64,000 bases of DNA from JAGWRI01 sp035700805. Lineage in GTDB: Bacteria; Gemmatimonadota; Gemmatimonadetes; Gemmatimonadales; Gemmatimonadaceae. A program made the position numbers and the translations under genes. Of the stretch, positions 40,793-50,255 are shown one piece after another; the first letter of the stretch is position 1, and each line of letters begins with the position of its first letter. Below the pieces are notes generated by a model that saw nothing but the letters and a program-made list of their open reading frames with translations, was not told where the DNA came from and ran no database searches. The stretch lies in assembly GCA_035700805.1 (NCBI GenBank), contig DASSOG010000050.1, forward strand, positions 1 to 64,000. The letters run 5' to 3'.

Positions 40793-42931
40793 TCAAGTCG
40801 AGGAGCCGGCCGCGGCCGCGTCGCGCGGCAGCTCCAGCGTGAACGTCGAACCATGTCCCTTCGCGCTCGTCACGTGTATCTCCCCGCCCAGCAGTCGCGC
40901 GAACCGGCGTGAGATGGCCAGCCCCAGCCCGGTCCCGCCATACCGGCCGGCAATCGAGCTGTCCGCCTGCGCAAACGCCTGGAACAGCCGCCCCATCTGC
41001 TCGGGCGTCATGCCAATACCAGTATCCGTCACGGACAGGCCCACGCGCCCATCGCTCACCGTGGCCCCGAAGATCACCGTGCCGCCCTGCGTGAACTTGG
41101 ACGCATTGGCCAGCAGGTTGAGCAGGATCTGCCGCACCTTGGTCCGGTCCGACCGGATCAGCCCGGCGGCCGCGTTGCGGCGCACCTCGAGCTGGTTGCC
41201 ATTCTTCTCCACCAGGGGCCGGGCGGTCACCAGCACTTCATCAATGACCGCGTCCACCCCGAACTCCTCCAGGTGCACTTCCATCTTGCCGGCCTCGATC
41301 TTGGACAGGTCGAGGATGTCGTTGATCAGCGCCAGCAGGTGCCGGCCGGCGGTCCGGATCTTGTCCAGGTCGGAGACCGCCTGCGGCTGGCCCAGGTCGC
41401 GCATCTCCTCCTGCAGCATTTCGCTATAGCCGATGATCGCATTGAGCGGCGTCCGCAGTTCATGGCTCATGGAGGCCAGGAACTGGCTCTTGGCCGCGTT
41501 GGCCTGCTCCGCCTCGTGACGCGCGTGGAGCAGTTGCGTGATGTCATGGTACAGGCCCATCAGGCCCACCCGCTCCCCGCCGACGATCACCGGCACGCCC
41601 AGGATCTCCACGTCCACCAGGGTGCCGTCGCTCCGCCGCCGGCGCCCCAGCCCGTGCACCGGCCGCCCAAGCGCCTGCTGCGTGTACTGGACCGCCTCGG
41701 AGTGCGTGTCCGCGGTCGCGATCAGGTCGTCGAGCTGCCGCCCCACCGCCTCCGCCTGCGAGTACCCGAACAACTGCTCGAACGCGGGATTGCACGAGAC
41801 AATCGCATGGTCCGCGTCCAGCGCGACGGTGGCCACTGGATTGTTCAGCACCAGGGTCTCGAAATACTGCCGCTCCCGTTGCGCCGCCGTGTACAGGCGG
41901 GCGTTCTCGATGGCGATGGCCGCCTGCGGCGCGAACAGGTTCAGCAACCGCAGGTCCTCATCGTTGAACCGCCGGTGGGGGTCCGCGTGCAGGAAGGCCA
42001 TCGCGCCCACCAGGCGCCGCCCGATCAGCAGCGGCGCGACCATCACCGAGTGGACGGTCACCTCCGCATACTTGGCCGATTGCCCCGACCACTCGGCATA
42101 CGAATCGATGACCAGCGGCTCGTGGGTCTGGGCCACGGTCCCCATGGCACCCTCGCCAAGGGCCAGGCGCGTGCCAATGGAGTCCTTGCCGATCCGTTCG
42201 CTCGCCACCACCTCCAGCTCGCCGGCCTCGGCGTCCCAGATGGCGACCTCGCCGCCGGTGACGCCGAGCAGGGTCACCGCGCGCGCCAGCACGGCCTGCA
42301 GCACGCGCGGGAGTTCCAGCTCGGCCGACATGTCGCTGATCGTGTCGAGCAACGCCTTGTGCTCGTCCCCTCGACGCCGCTCCGTCGCCAGCAGCCGCGC
42401 ACGTCCCACGGCAATGCTCGCCTGGTCGGCCGCGGCCTGCAGGATCTCGAAATCGTCGGCGCCAAACGCGTCGGGTTCGCTGCTCTCCACCACGAGCACG
42501 CCCACCGTCGTCCCATCCACCCGAAGCGGCACATCCACTTCCGAGCCCGTGTTCAGGCTGGGCAGGTATTGCGCATCCTGCGTGACATTGGGCGTGTAAT
42601 GGAGCTGGCCGTCGTCCACCGCCCGCTGGCTGAGCCCCGTGCCTCGCGCCACGCGCCAGTCGGCCGGCACATCCTGCCATCCACGACTGGCGCACAGGAC
42701 GCGGTCGCCCGTCCGTGGTTCGAGGAGAAAGACCCCCAGGAAGTTGAAGCCCAGCGCCTCGTCCTGCAGCCCGTCAACCATGGAGCGATAGACCTGGGCC
42801 TCGTCGCGTGCGGCGGCAATCCCGGTGGTGAGCCGGAGCAGCGCCGCCTGGCGGTGCGCCGCGTGGCTGCGCGACCCGGCGCGGCCCCGGGCGGCGGGCG
42901 CCCGCTTCACTGCCCCGCCCCGGCTACCCAC
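40793..42931 (-). CDS. Sensor histidine kinase, GAF-GAF-PAS
   Basis: 712 aa, soluble: no membrane segment. First GAF about 30-178 (FLGVFLLEPRTGDRVL), second GAF about 205-350 (GEVAIWDAEAGELEVV), PAS about 360-478 (NPAFEQLFGYS), then HisKA with H490 in SMSHELRTPLNAII and HATPase boxes (NLLANASKF, DTGIGMTPEQ, GGTGLGLAIS). It is a paralogue of the upstream hybrid kinase but without receivers. Start is GTG; 42910 is the other choice, which would overlap the preceding stop by GTGA. The start at 42931 has GAGG seven bases upstream. Confidence 0.9.
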   Translation of the reverse strand: MGSRGGAVKRAPAARGRAGSRSHAAHRQAALLRLTTGIAAARDEAQVYRSMVDGLQDEALGFNFLGVFLLEPRTGDRVLCASRGWQDVPADWRVARGTGLSQRAVDDGQLHYTPNVTQDAQYLPSLNTGSEVDVPLRVDGTTVGVLVVESSEPDAFGADDFEILQAAADQASIAVGRARLLATERRRGDEHKALLDTISDMSAELELPRVLQAVLARAVTLLGVTGGEVAIWDAEAGELEVVASERIGKDSIGTRLALGEGAMGTVAQTHEPLVIDSYAEWSGQSAKYAEVTVHSVMVAPLLIGRRLVGAMAFLHADPHRRFNDEDLRLLNLFAPQAAIAIENARLYTAAQRERQYFETLVLNNPVATVALDADHAIVSCNPAFEQLFGYSQAEAVGRQLDDLIATADTHSEAVQYTQQALGRPVHGLGRRRRSDGTLVDVEILGVPVIVGGERVGLMGLYHDITQLLHARHEAEQANAAKSQFLASMSHELRTPLNAIIGYSEMLQEEMRDLGQPQAVSDLDKIRTAGRHLLALINDILDLSKIEAGKMEVHLEEFGVDAVIDEVLVTARPLVEKNGNQLEVRRNAAAGLIRSDRTKVRQILLNLLANASKFTQGGTVIFGATVSDGRVGLSVTDTGIGMTPEQMGRLFQAFAQADSSIAGRYGGTGLGLAISRRFARLLGGEIHVTSAKGHGSTFTLELPRDAAAAGSST

Positions 42932-45804
42932 GCCCGCACCTCGGCCAGGAAATCGCCGTTCCCGTCGCCCTTCTGCACGATGTGCTGCACCCCGCCATTG
43001 AGCCGGCGGTGGTCGTCCGCCGACAGCTCGCGCGCCGTGATCACCACCACCGGAATGCGCCGCCAGGCCCCATCGTCGCGCAGGATATCCAGAAACTGGA
43101 ATCCGTCCATGCCGGGCATCATCAGGTCCAGCAGGATCAGCGACGGCACGGCGTCCCGGATGCGATCCAGCCCATCGCGTCCATCCGACGCCTCCCGCAC
43201 CGTCCAGCCCGACTGCTCCGCGGCCCGACGGATCAGCGACCGCGTGGCCGCGTCGTCCTCGATGACCAGCACGTCGCTGCCGGCACCGGCGGCCGCGTGC
43301 TGCGCTATCACCTGGGCCAGTTGCGCGCGGTCAATCGGCTTGGTGAGGTGCGCGCAGGCGCCGAGCGCAAAGCCCAGGTTCCGGTCGTCCACCATGGTGG
43401 TCATCACCACCGGGATGGCCGCCGTCTCCGGCGTCGCCTTGAGGGTGGACAGCACCGTCCATCCGTCCATGCTCGGCATCACGACATCGAGCACGATCAC
43501 CGCGGGTCGCTCGGCGCGTGCCAGCGCGATGCCGTCGGCCCCATTGGCCGCTTCCACTACCCGCACCGGCTCCCGCTCCAGCATCCGGCGCACCAGGTCG
43601 CGGGCCGCCGGGTCGTCGTCAATGACCAGCACCGCCGGCAGGCGACGGTCGGCCGCCTCCACCGCCACCTCCGCACCGGCCGGTGCGGCCACCGAGGGAG
43701 AGGTTCGAGCCGGCAGGCGCACGAGGAACGTCGTGCCGGCGCCCGGCGTGCTCTCGACCGTCACCGACCCACCCATGAGCTCACAGAATTTCCGGCTGAT
43801 CGCGAGCCCGAGCCCCGTGCCGCCGTACCGGGCCGCCGTCGTGGTTTCGGCCTGGGAAAACGCCTGGAACAGCCGCCCCAACTGCTCCGGGGTCATGCCA
43901 ATACCAGTATCGCTCACGGCAAAGGTCAAGTCGGCCGCCGTCCGCCTTACCGTGAGGGTGATGGTGCCGTCCTCGGTGAACTTGGCGGCATTGGAGAGCA
44001 GGTTGAGCAGGATCTGCCGCAGGCGGGTGGCGTCGGCAAGGATTTCGCCGACGGTGGCGTCCACATCCACGCGCAGCCGGTTGCGGTTCCGGGCCACCAG
44101 CGGCTCCACCGTCGTCGCCACGCCCGCGACCAGCGGGGCCACGGCGAAGGTCTCCGGGTTCAGGTCCATCCGTCCCGCCTCGATCTTGGACAGGTCCAGG
44201 ATGTCGTTGATGAGCGTGAGCAGGTGGCGCCCCGCGGCATGGATCTTCTCCAGGTCCGGCACGAGCGCGGGCACCCCCGCCTCGACCGCATCCTCCTGCA
44301 GCATCTCGCTGTAACCCAGGATCGCATTGAGCGGCGTGCGCAACTCGTGGCTCATGGAGGCCAGGAACTGGCTCTTGGCCGCACTCGCGGCATCCGACGC
44401 GCGGCGGGCGGCCAGCAGGTCGCTGATGTCGTGGTACAGGGCCATGGCGCCCACTCGTCGGCCATCCACGATCACCGGGACGGCCAGGACCTCCACGTCC
44501 ACCAGCGTGCCGTCCCGACGCCGGCGTCGGCCCGTGCCCTTCACCGTGGCCTTGTCCAGGGCCCGCTGGGTATAAGCAATTGCTTCTGAGCGGTTCGCGT
44601 CGTCGGCAATCAGGCGATCCAGGTTCCCGCCCACGATCTCGGACTCGCGATACCCGTACATGCGCTCAAACGCGGGATTGCACGACACGATGTTCTCGTT
44701 CACGTCCAGGGTGACAATGGCCACGGGGCTGTTCGAGACGAGGTCCGAGAAATACTGCCGCTGCTGCCGCGACTCCGTGAACAACCGGGCCTTGTCAATG
44801 GCCACCGCGGCCTGGGGCCCGAACATGTTGAGCAGCCGCAGGTCGTCGGGGCCAAAGCTCTTGCCGCGCTCCGTGCTCCACACATTGAACGCGCCCATCA
44901 GGCGGCCACCCATGTGCAGAGGCGCCGCCAGCGCGGCATGTGCCTCCACGGTGGCGTACTGCTGCGACCGGCCGCCCCAGGCCGCGTAATCGGCGATGAT
45001 GAGCGGCTCGCCGCGCTTCGCGGAGTCACCCATGGCCCCTTCCCCCAGTCGCAGGCGCATGCCCACGGTGGACGGGCTCACGTGAAAGTTGGCCGCGACC
45101 TCCAGCTCCTGCGTCTTCGCGTCGTACACCGCCAGCTCGCCGGCGCTGGCGCCGAGCAGCGCCACGGCGCGCTCGAGCACCGCCTGCAGCAGCGCCGAGA
45201 GCTCCAGCTTGGACGCCAGGTCCGATACAGTCTCAAGCAGCGCGCGTTGCTCCTGGCCCCGACGACGCTCCACCTCGAGCAACGCGCGCTGCTCCCGGAC
45301 CAGGCGCGCGCGCGCCACCGCAATGCCGGCCTGGTTCGCCGCCGCGCCAAGGAGTTCCAAATCGTCGTCGTCAAATGCATTCGGCGTCTCGGACTCCACC
45401 ACGAGCACGCCGATGGGAGCGCCATCCACCATCAATGGCACATCCACTTCGGACCCGGTGCCGAGCCCGGGCATGTAGGCCGGCTCGCGCGTCACGTCGG
45501 GCGTGTAGTACACCCGCCCCGAGGCAAGGGCCCGATGGCTCAGGCCCACGCCCGCCGGAATCGTCAGGTCCGGCGCAATCCCCGACCACCCGGTGCTCGC
45601 GCGCAGCCGCCGCGCCCCCGTCCCGGGGTCCACGAGGAAGATGCCCACAAAATGATAGCCGATGGAATCGTCGCGCAGGCCGTTCACGATGCCGCGGCAG
45701 ACTTCGTCTTCGTCCGCCGCCTCGACGATCCCCGTGCTCAGCCGCAGCAGCGCGGCCTGGCGCCGCGCGATGGGACTGCGCTTGTGTGACGGGTGGGTAG
45801 ACAA
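42907..45804 (-). CDS. Hybrid histidine kinase, GAF-GAF-PAS-HK-REC-REC
   Basis: About 965 aa from a TTG start (SD-like GGAG eight bases upstream); the frame is open to 45849. Using numbering from 45849: GAF1 about 35-180, GAF2 205-350, PAS 362-478, H501 in SMSHELRTPLNAI, HATPase 600-715 (NLLSNAAKF, DTGIGMTPE), then two receivers with phosphoacceptors D788 (VLDVVMPSMDG) and D908 (ILLDLMMPGMDG). No membrane helix, so it senses a cytoplasmic signal. It shares the sensor layout of the next gene, so the pair arose by duplication. First gene of the four-gene phosphorelay operon. Confidence 0.9.
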   Translation of the reverse strand: MSTHPSHKRSPIARRQAALLRLSTGIVEAADEDEVCRGIVNGLRDDSIGYHFVGIFLVDPGTGARRLRASTGWSGIAPDLTIPAGVGLSHRALASGRVYYTPDVTREPAYMPGLGTGSEVDVPLMVDGAPIGVLVVESETPNAFDDDDLELLGAAANQAGIAVARARLVREQRALLEVERRRGQEQRALLETVSDLASKLELSALLQAVLERAVALLGASAGELAVYDAKTQELEVAANFHVSPSTVGMRLRLGEGAMGDSAKRGEPLIIADYAAWGGRSQQYATVEAHAALAAPLHMGGRLMGAFNVWSTERGKSFGPDDLRLLNMFGPQAAVAIDKARLFTESRQQRQYFSDLVSNSPVAIVTLDVNENIVSCNPAFERMYGYRESEIVGGNLDRLIADDANRSEAIAYTQRALDKATVKGTGRRRRRDGTLVDVEVLAVPVIVDGRRVGAMALYHDISDLLAARRASDAASAAKSQFLASMSHELRTPLNAILGYSEMLQEDAVEAGVPALVPDLEKIHAAGRHLLTLINDILDLSKIEAGRMDLNPETFAVAPLVAGVATTVEPLVARNRNRLRVDVDATVGEILADATRLRQILLNLLSNAAKFTEDGTITLTVRRTAADLTFAVSDTGIGMTPEQLGRLFQAFSQAETTTAARYGGTGLGLAISRKFCELMGGSVTVESTPGAGTTFLVRLPARTSPSVAAPAGAEVAVEAADRRLPAVLVIDDDPAARDLVRRMLEREPVRVVEAANGADGIALARAERPAVIVLDVVMPSMDGWTVLSTLKATPETAAIPVVMTTMVDDRNLGFALGACAHLTKPIDRAQLAQVIAQHAAAGAGSDVLVIEDDAATRSLIRRAAEQSGWTVREASDGRDGLDRIRDAVPSLILLDLMMPGMDGFQFLDILRDDGAWRRIPVVVITARELSADDHRRLNGGVQHIVQKGDGNGDFLAEVRAWVAGAGQ

Positions 45805-45889
45805 CGATATGGCTCCGCAGCGTCGCGAGAACGCAAGAACATGGCGCAATCAGGGCCCACCCGCAAACCGTCAAGATCGCGGGGGCCGC

Positions 45890-46489
45890 CTACGCCGGGG
45901 CCGTCTGCTCTTCCAGGGGGCGAAGCAAGCCGTCCTTGAGGTCGTAGATCCAGCCGTGCACGGTGAGCGGCTGGCCGCGCGCCCAGGCATCGCGCACCAC
46001 GGTGGTGCGGGTGGCATGCGCCACCTGCTCCACCACGTTCAGCTCACAAAGTCGCCGGTGCTTCGCGGCTTCACCGTCCAGGCGATCAAGTTCGGCCTGG
46101 TGCGTACGCCGCACGTCCTGCACATGGCCAATCCACGTATCGGAGAGCCCAAGCCGGTCGTCCCGCAGCGCCGCCAGCACCCCACCGCACCCGTAGTGCC
46201 CGCACACGATGATATGGCGCACCTTGAGCGCGTCCACGGCGTACTGCATCACCGAGAGGCAATTCATGTCCGTGGGCACCACCACGTTCGAGATGTTCCG
46301 GTGCACGAACATCTCCCCCGGCGGCAGGCCCACGATCTGGTTGGCCGGCACCCGGCTGTCCGAACAGCCAATCCACATGTACGGCGGCGCCTGCTGGGCG
46401 CTCAGCCGCGCGAAGAACTCGGGATCGCGCCGCGTCATCTCGGCGGCCCACGCGCGGTTCTTCTCGAAGAGTTCAGGAAGTGATTTCAT
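45890..46489 (-). CDS. can: Beta-class carbonic anhydrase
   Basis: 199 aa. Zinc ligands of the beta class are in place: Cys and Asp-Arg dyad in WIGCSDSRVPA and His/Cys in VCGHYGCGGV. Opening SLPELFEKNRAWAAEM matches the E. coli Can type, and the length is normal. It interconverts CO2 and bicarbonate in the cytoplasm. The ATG at 46489 lies 11 bp after the preceding gene stop, so it is probably the third gene of the run that starts with the amidohydrolase. The frame open upstream to 46825 is shadow. Confidence 0.93.
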   Translation of the reverse strand: MKSLPELFEKNRAWAAEMTRRDPEFFARLSAQQAPPYMWIGCSDSRVPANQIVGLPPGEMFVHRNISNVVVPTDMNCLSVMQYAVDALKVRHIIVCGHYGCGGVLAALRDDRLGLSDTWIGHVQDVRRTHQAELDRLDGEAAKHRRLCELNVVEQVAHATRTTVVRDAWARGQPLTVHGWIYDLKDGLLRPLEEQTAPA

Positions 46490-46500
46490 GATGACGCAAG

Positions 46501-47583
46501 TTACCGCGCCTCCCGCGGAAAGATGTACGGGAGCACCGCATTCGTCGTGAAGATGCAACGATCGTTGTGCCCGCACTCGGACACCACCACGATCTCGTGG
46601 TGTGCCCCCAGCGAATCGTTCACGAAGTTCACGAACGCCTCGCCCCTCGCGCGTCGCGTGGGGCCCTGCGCCATGGCCCCGGGGGAAGAGTCGAAGCCGC
46701 CGAGCGGCAGCACGTCCACCTGCCCCACCAGGAACGTGGTGGTGCGACGGACCAGGTTGGCCCGAAGCTGGTCCGGCGTCATCTGGCCCACGTAGCCGGC
46801 CAGGCTGTCCAGCCCCTTGGGCCACAGGTTGTACGTGGGCACCTTGGAGGCGTCGAACGGCCCATACTTGAAATCCGTATGCGCGGCCTCGCCATCCTTG
46901 CCCAGCGCTTCCTTGTAGGCGTCCACGGGATTGGCATCGCCCACGGGCAACGGGCGGGATGCCGTGGGCCAGGCGTAGCTGGACGGATTGGCCACGACGT
47001 AGCTGATTCCCACGCCCACCGCGCCGTCCACCTTGTTGGCCATGGCATACCGCGTGGTGAACTGCCCGCCGGCCGAGTGCCCCGTCACCACGATGTGGGC
47101 CAGGTTGGGGAAGTTCCGCTTGTTGGCAAGCGTGCGGATGATCTGGTCCACGAAGTCAAAGGACGTGAGGTCCGGGTTGGACGACGACGGGCCGCCGTCG
47201 CGCCAGTTGACTCGCCGTCCTCCCCACACGACTTCGTTGGGCTCGGCGGTGTCCGCCCCCGTGATCAGGTGCGGCGCGATGACGATCGTGTTGTCGAGCG
47301 CCCCATCGATGAAGGCCGCCGCCACGGCGGTCTCGAAATAGTGATCGGCGTTGCGCAATGCCCCGTGCACCATGATGAGGGCCCGCTTGATGTTCGGGTT
47401 GGGCGTGTCCAGCGCGTAGGTGGCGTACACCATCGAACGAGCCGGCCCGTTGCCATAGGTCACCCAGCGCATGCACGCCTCGACGGGACGCGTGCACGGC
47501 GCCTGGGCAGCCGCGGAACGCGGCGCGACCATGGCGGCAGTCGCCGCCGCGATAACGAAAGTGAAAAGGGTTTGGATGCGCAT
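46501..47583 (-). CDS. Exported alpha/beta hydrolase
   Basis: 360 aa. Signal peptide MRIQTLFTFVIAAATAAM ends near AAAQ. Hydrolase residues: oxyanion loop LIMVHGALRNADHYF, nucleophile Ser in TGHSAGGQFT and probable His in VVSECGHNDRC. The shape is of poly(3-hydroxybutyrate)-depolymerase or feruloyl-esterase-like secreted hydrolases with PHB-type HSAGG. A GTG at 47631 overlapping the previous stop (GTGA) is an alternative start, adding 16 residues before the signal. The cysteines in CTRPVEAC and CGHNDRC may be disulfide-bonded. Confidence 0.8.
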   Translation of the reverse strand: MRIQTLFTFVIAAATAAMVAPRSAAAQAPCTRPVEACMRWVTYGNGPARSMVYATYALDTPNPNIKRALIMVHGALRNADHYFETAVAAAFIDGALDNTIVIAPHLITGADTAEPNEVVWGGRRVNWRDGGPSSSNPDLTSFDFVDQIIRTLANKRNFPNLAHIVVTGHSAGGQFTTRYAMANKVDGAVGVGISYVVANPSSYAWPTASRPLPVGDANPVDAYKEALGKDGEAAHTDFKYGPFDASKVPTYNLWPKGLDSLAGYVGQMTPDQLRANLVRRTTTFLVGQVDVLPLGGFDSSPGAMAQGPTRRARGEAFVNFVNDSLGAHHEIVVVSECGHNDRCIFTTNAVLPYIFPREAR

Positions 47584-47627
47584 GATTCGCGGGGTTGAAG
47601 TCTGGAAATGGGTGGGCGTGGATGGCG

Positions 47628-49385
47628 TCACTGCTTCACGGAATCCGGCGCCGTGTACACCACCTTGCCGCCCACAATCGTATAGAGCACGCTGGTGCCC
47701 AGGATCGAGTCGTCGGGCACGGTCATGATGTCCCGCGAGAGGACGGCAATGTCAGCCCACTTGCCGGGCGTGAGCGATCCGTTCTCATGTTCCTGGAACG
47801 CCACGTAGGCGCCGTTGGTGGTGTACGTCTGCAGCGCCTGCTGCCGCGTGAGCTTCTCCGCGGGGAAGAACGCCGAGTCCGTGCCCACCATGTCGCGCGT
47901 CACGCTGCAGTGGAACGAGGCGATCGGGCTGATGGCCTCCACGGGCACGTCAGTCCCGTTGGTGACCACGGCGCCCGTCTTCCAGAGCGTCTGCCACATG
48001 TACGCCCCCTCCCGCGCGCGCTTCATGCCCAGCCGCGGCAGCACGTACGGCGCGTCAGAGCACGCGTGGATGCCCTGCATGGACGCGACCACGCCCATCT
48101 GCGCAAACCGCGGGATGTCGGAGGGGTTCAGGTGCTGCGCGTGCTCAATGCGCCAGCGCAGCGTGTCGCTCTTCACGTGATGCTCCTTGAACACCGCCTC
48201 GTAGGTGTCCAGCGTCTCGCGGTTGGCGCGATCGCCAATGGCGTGCACCGAGATCTGGAACTGGTGCGCCATGCCGATCTCGGCCAGCTCCCGGATCCGC
48301 TTCATCGAGACCACGTTGAGGCCCGTGTTGGTGGGGTCGTCGTCGTACGGCTTGAGCATCCACGCGCTCCGCGACCCCAGGGCGCCATCAGATGAGATTT
48401 CGCCAATAGCCCGGACGGTGAGGTGCCCGTTGCCGTAGTCAATCATGCGATGGGCCACCAGCACGTCCACGTCATCGGGTTGCACGGCGCCCGGGCTCAC
48501 CAGGATGTACAGCCGCAGCGGCATGTCGCCGTCGTCCACCATCTCCTTGATGCCGTCGATCGTGCGGAAGCCCTCACCCATGTCCTGGAAGGTGGTCACG
48601 CCGTTGGCCAGCGCGTTCTGCGTAGCCAGGTGAATCTCCTTGCGGAAGTCCTCCTTCACCTGCTCCGGGGTGCGACCAGCCAGCGCGCGGCTCTGCGCCC
48701 GTCCGATCAGCCCCTGCGCCCCGTCCACCAGCACGCCGGTGGGACGGCCACGCGCATCCTTGATGATGCGGCCCCCGCGCGGATTGGGCGTGGCCGCCGT
48801 GATGCCCGCCAGCTTGAGCGCCGCATCGTTGGCAATGAGCGCATGCCCGCTGGCATGCTCCAGCACCACGGGGTTGTTCGGCGCCGCCTGGTTGATCAGG
48901 TCGTTGGTCTGGAAGCCCTCCACCACGCGCCCCGGCGACCGGTTCCACTTCTCCTGATGCCACCCGCGTCCGCGAATCCACGCGCCGGGCTTGGCCGACT
49001 TGGCCGCGTCGCCCACCATCTGCGCAATCTGCTGCCAGGTGGGCACGCCCATCAGGTTCAGTTCAGCCAGCGCGGTGCCCAGCCCGGTAAAGTGCCCGTG
49101 CGATTCGTTGAAGCCCGGAATGGCCAGGTGGCCCTTGAGGTCAATGACGCGTGTGTTGGATCCGATGTACTTCTGGATGTCGGCGTCGGATCCGACGGCG
49201 GTGATGCGATCGCCGGTCACGGCCACCGCCTGCCCCTGGGGCGTCGCGGAGTCCATGGTGACGACCTTGCCGTTGCGCAGCACGAGGTCGGCCGGCGGAA
49301 CGCCGGCGCCGGAACCGCAGCCGGCAAGGGCAAGGGGCAGGCACGCGGCCAGGGAGACGAGCGAAATCAGGCGGGAGCGAATCAT
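47628..49385 (-). CDS. Lipoprotein amidohydrolase (YtcJ-like)
   Basis: 585 aa. The leader ends in a lipobox LPLALAGC. The amidohydrolase features are N-terminal DLVLRNGKVVTMDSATPQ, metal motif ESHGHFTG (HxH-like), mid-domain HASGHALIAN, ISVHAIGDRANRET, RWRIEHAQHL and C-terminal GTDVPVEAISP. This is the YtcJ/metal-dependent amidohydrolase branch whose substrate is mostly unknown. It is placed outside the cytoplasm by the lipobox, unusual for cyclic amidohydrolases. It precedes the exported hydrolase and carbonic anhydrase. Confidence 0.87.
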   Translation of the reverse strand: MIRSRLISLVSLAACLPLALAGCGSGAGVPPADLVLRNGKVVTMDSATPQGQAVAVTGDRITAVGSDADIQKYIGSNTRVIDLKGHLAIPGFNESHGHFTGLGTALAELNLMGVPTWQQIAQMVGDAAKSAKPGAWIRGRGWHQEKWNRSPGRVVEGFQTNDLINQAAPNNPVVLEHASGHALIANDAALKLAGITAATPNPRGGRIIKDARGRPTGVLVDGAQGLIGRAQSRALAGRTPEQVKEDFRKEIHLATQNALANGVTTFQDMGEGFRTIDGIKEMVDDGDMPLRLYILVSPGAVQPDDVDVLVAHRMIDYGNGHLTVRAIGEISSDGALGSRSAWMLKPYDDDPTNTGLNVVSMKRIRELAEIGMAHQFQISVHAIGDRANRETLDTYEAVFKEHHVKSDTLRWRIEHAQHLNPSDIPRFAQMGVVASMQGIHACSDAPYVLPRLGMKRAREGAYMWQTLWKTGAVVTNGTDVPVEAISPIASFHCSVTRDMVGTDSAFFPAEKLTRQQALQTYTTNGAYVAFQEHENGSLTPGKWADIAVLSRDIMTVPDDSILGTSVLYTIVGGKVVYTAPDSVKQ

Positions 49386-49527
49386 GGGCGGAGGGGCTGG
49401 TGTATGGATCAACTGGCGGGCTCGCTGGAAATTCGGGCCCGGTACCCTCCACCGCCAGAGGGCTCGCGCGGACGCCCCAGGTCCGCCAAGATTCAGGCTC
49501 CCCTACGCTCCGACCCACGAGGCCACC

Positions 49528-50106
49528 ATGAAGATCGCATCCATCCCCGCCCTGCTCCTCGCGCTCACCGCCACACTCGGCGCCCAGCAGACCGCCCCCA
49601 GCGACCCCATTACCGCGGCCTTCCGCGGGCGCATCACCAGCCTGTCGCGCAATGTGGCCGCGGCGCTCGATTCCATCCCCGAATCGAAGTACGGCTACAA
49701 GCCCACGCCCGCGCAGCTCACCGTCGGGTTCATTGCCCAGCACGTTGCGGACGACAACTATATCTGGTGCAACGGATTTGGTGACATGAAGGCGGACCTC
49801 CCGGCGGACGAGGCCAGCACGCCGGATTCCATTAAAGCCACCTGGCCCAAGGCCAAGCTGATGAGCCAGCTCCACGCGTCCTTCGCATTCTGCGCCAAGG
49901 CCATGGACCAGCTCACCGATGCAAACCTGGCGGCAGAGACCAGCCTGAGCTTCGGGGGACGCGCGCGCACCGTCTCACGCGCAACCATGGTGCTCGGGCA
50001 CGCGCTGGACCTGGCCGATCATTACAGCCAACTCGCCAACTACATGCGCTTGAACGGCATCCTGCCCCCGACGGCGCTGCCGCGGCGCGGACAGGGCGGC
50101 CAGTAG
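49528..50106 (+). CDS. Exported DinB-like protein
   Basis: 192 aa. A signal peptide (IPALLLALTATLGAQQ) precedes a DinB-type four-helix bundle: ISSLSRNVAAALDSIPE-type first helix, His in IAQHVADDNY, and the HxxxxxxH pair in VLGHALDLADHYSQL. A short RG tail (RRGQGGQ) ends it. DinB/DfsB proteins are metal-dependent enzymes of the cytoplasm; an exported copy is less usual, though common in Acidobacteria/Gemmatimonadota as far as I recall. It is divergent from the amidohydrolase. Confidence 0.82.
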   Translation: MKIASIPALLLALTATLGAQQTAPSDPITAAFRGRITSLSRNVAAALDSIPESKYGYKPTPAQLTVGFIAQHVADDNYIWCNGFGDMKADLPADEASTPDSIKATWPKAKLMSQLHASFAFCAKAMDQLTDANLAAETSLSFGGRARTVSRATMVLGHALDLADHYSQLANYMRLNGILPPTALPRRGQGGQ

Positions 50107-50164
50107 CGAACACGTCACGCCGGGAGTGTGACCTGAGGCCTATTTCCCCCGGTTCCGGTCATTC

Positions 50165-50192
50165 GGCCCGCCGTTCACCTTAACGGCGGGCC
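50165..50192 (+). terminator. Terminator-like hairpin after exported DinB gene
   Basis: 11-bp perfect stem GGCCCGCCGTT / AACGGCGGGCC with a 6-base loop, 58 bp past the stop codon and 63 bp before the next start. It lacks a trailing U-run, so Rho-independent function is probable but unproved. Confidence 0.55.
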
Positions 50193-50255
50193 ATCCCGGG
50201 CGTCCATCATCCGGACACTGCTGGTTGATCGTTCACACCCCGAACCGGGAGAACC

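Noticed and set aside
42907..42931. Reading the two histidine kinase genes as one frameshifted gene
   Set aside because: Each has its own complete HisKA and HATPase; the overlap is the usual short coupling overlap.
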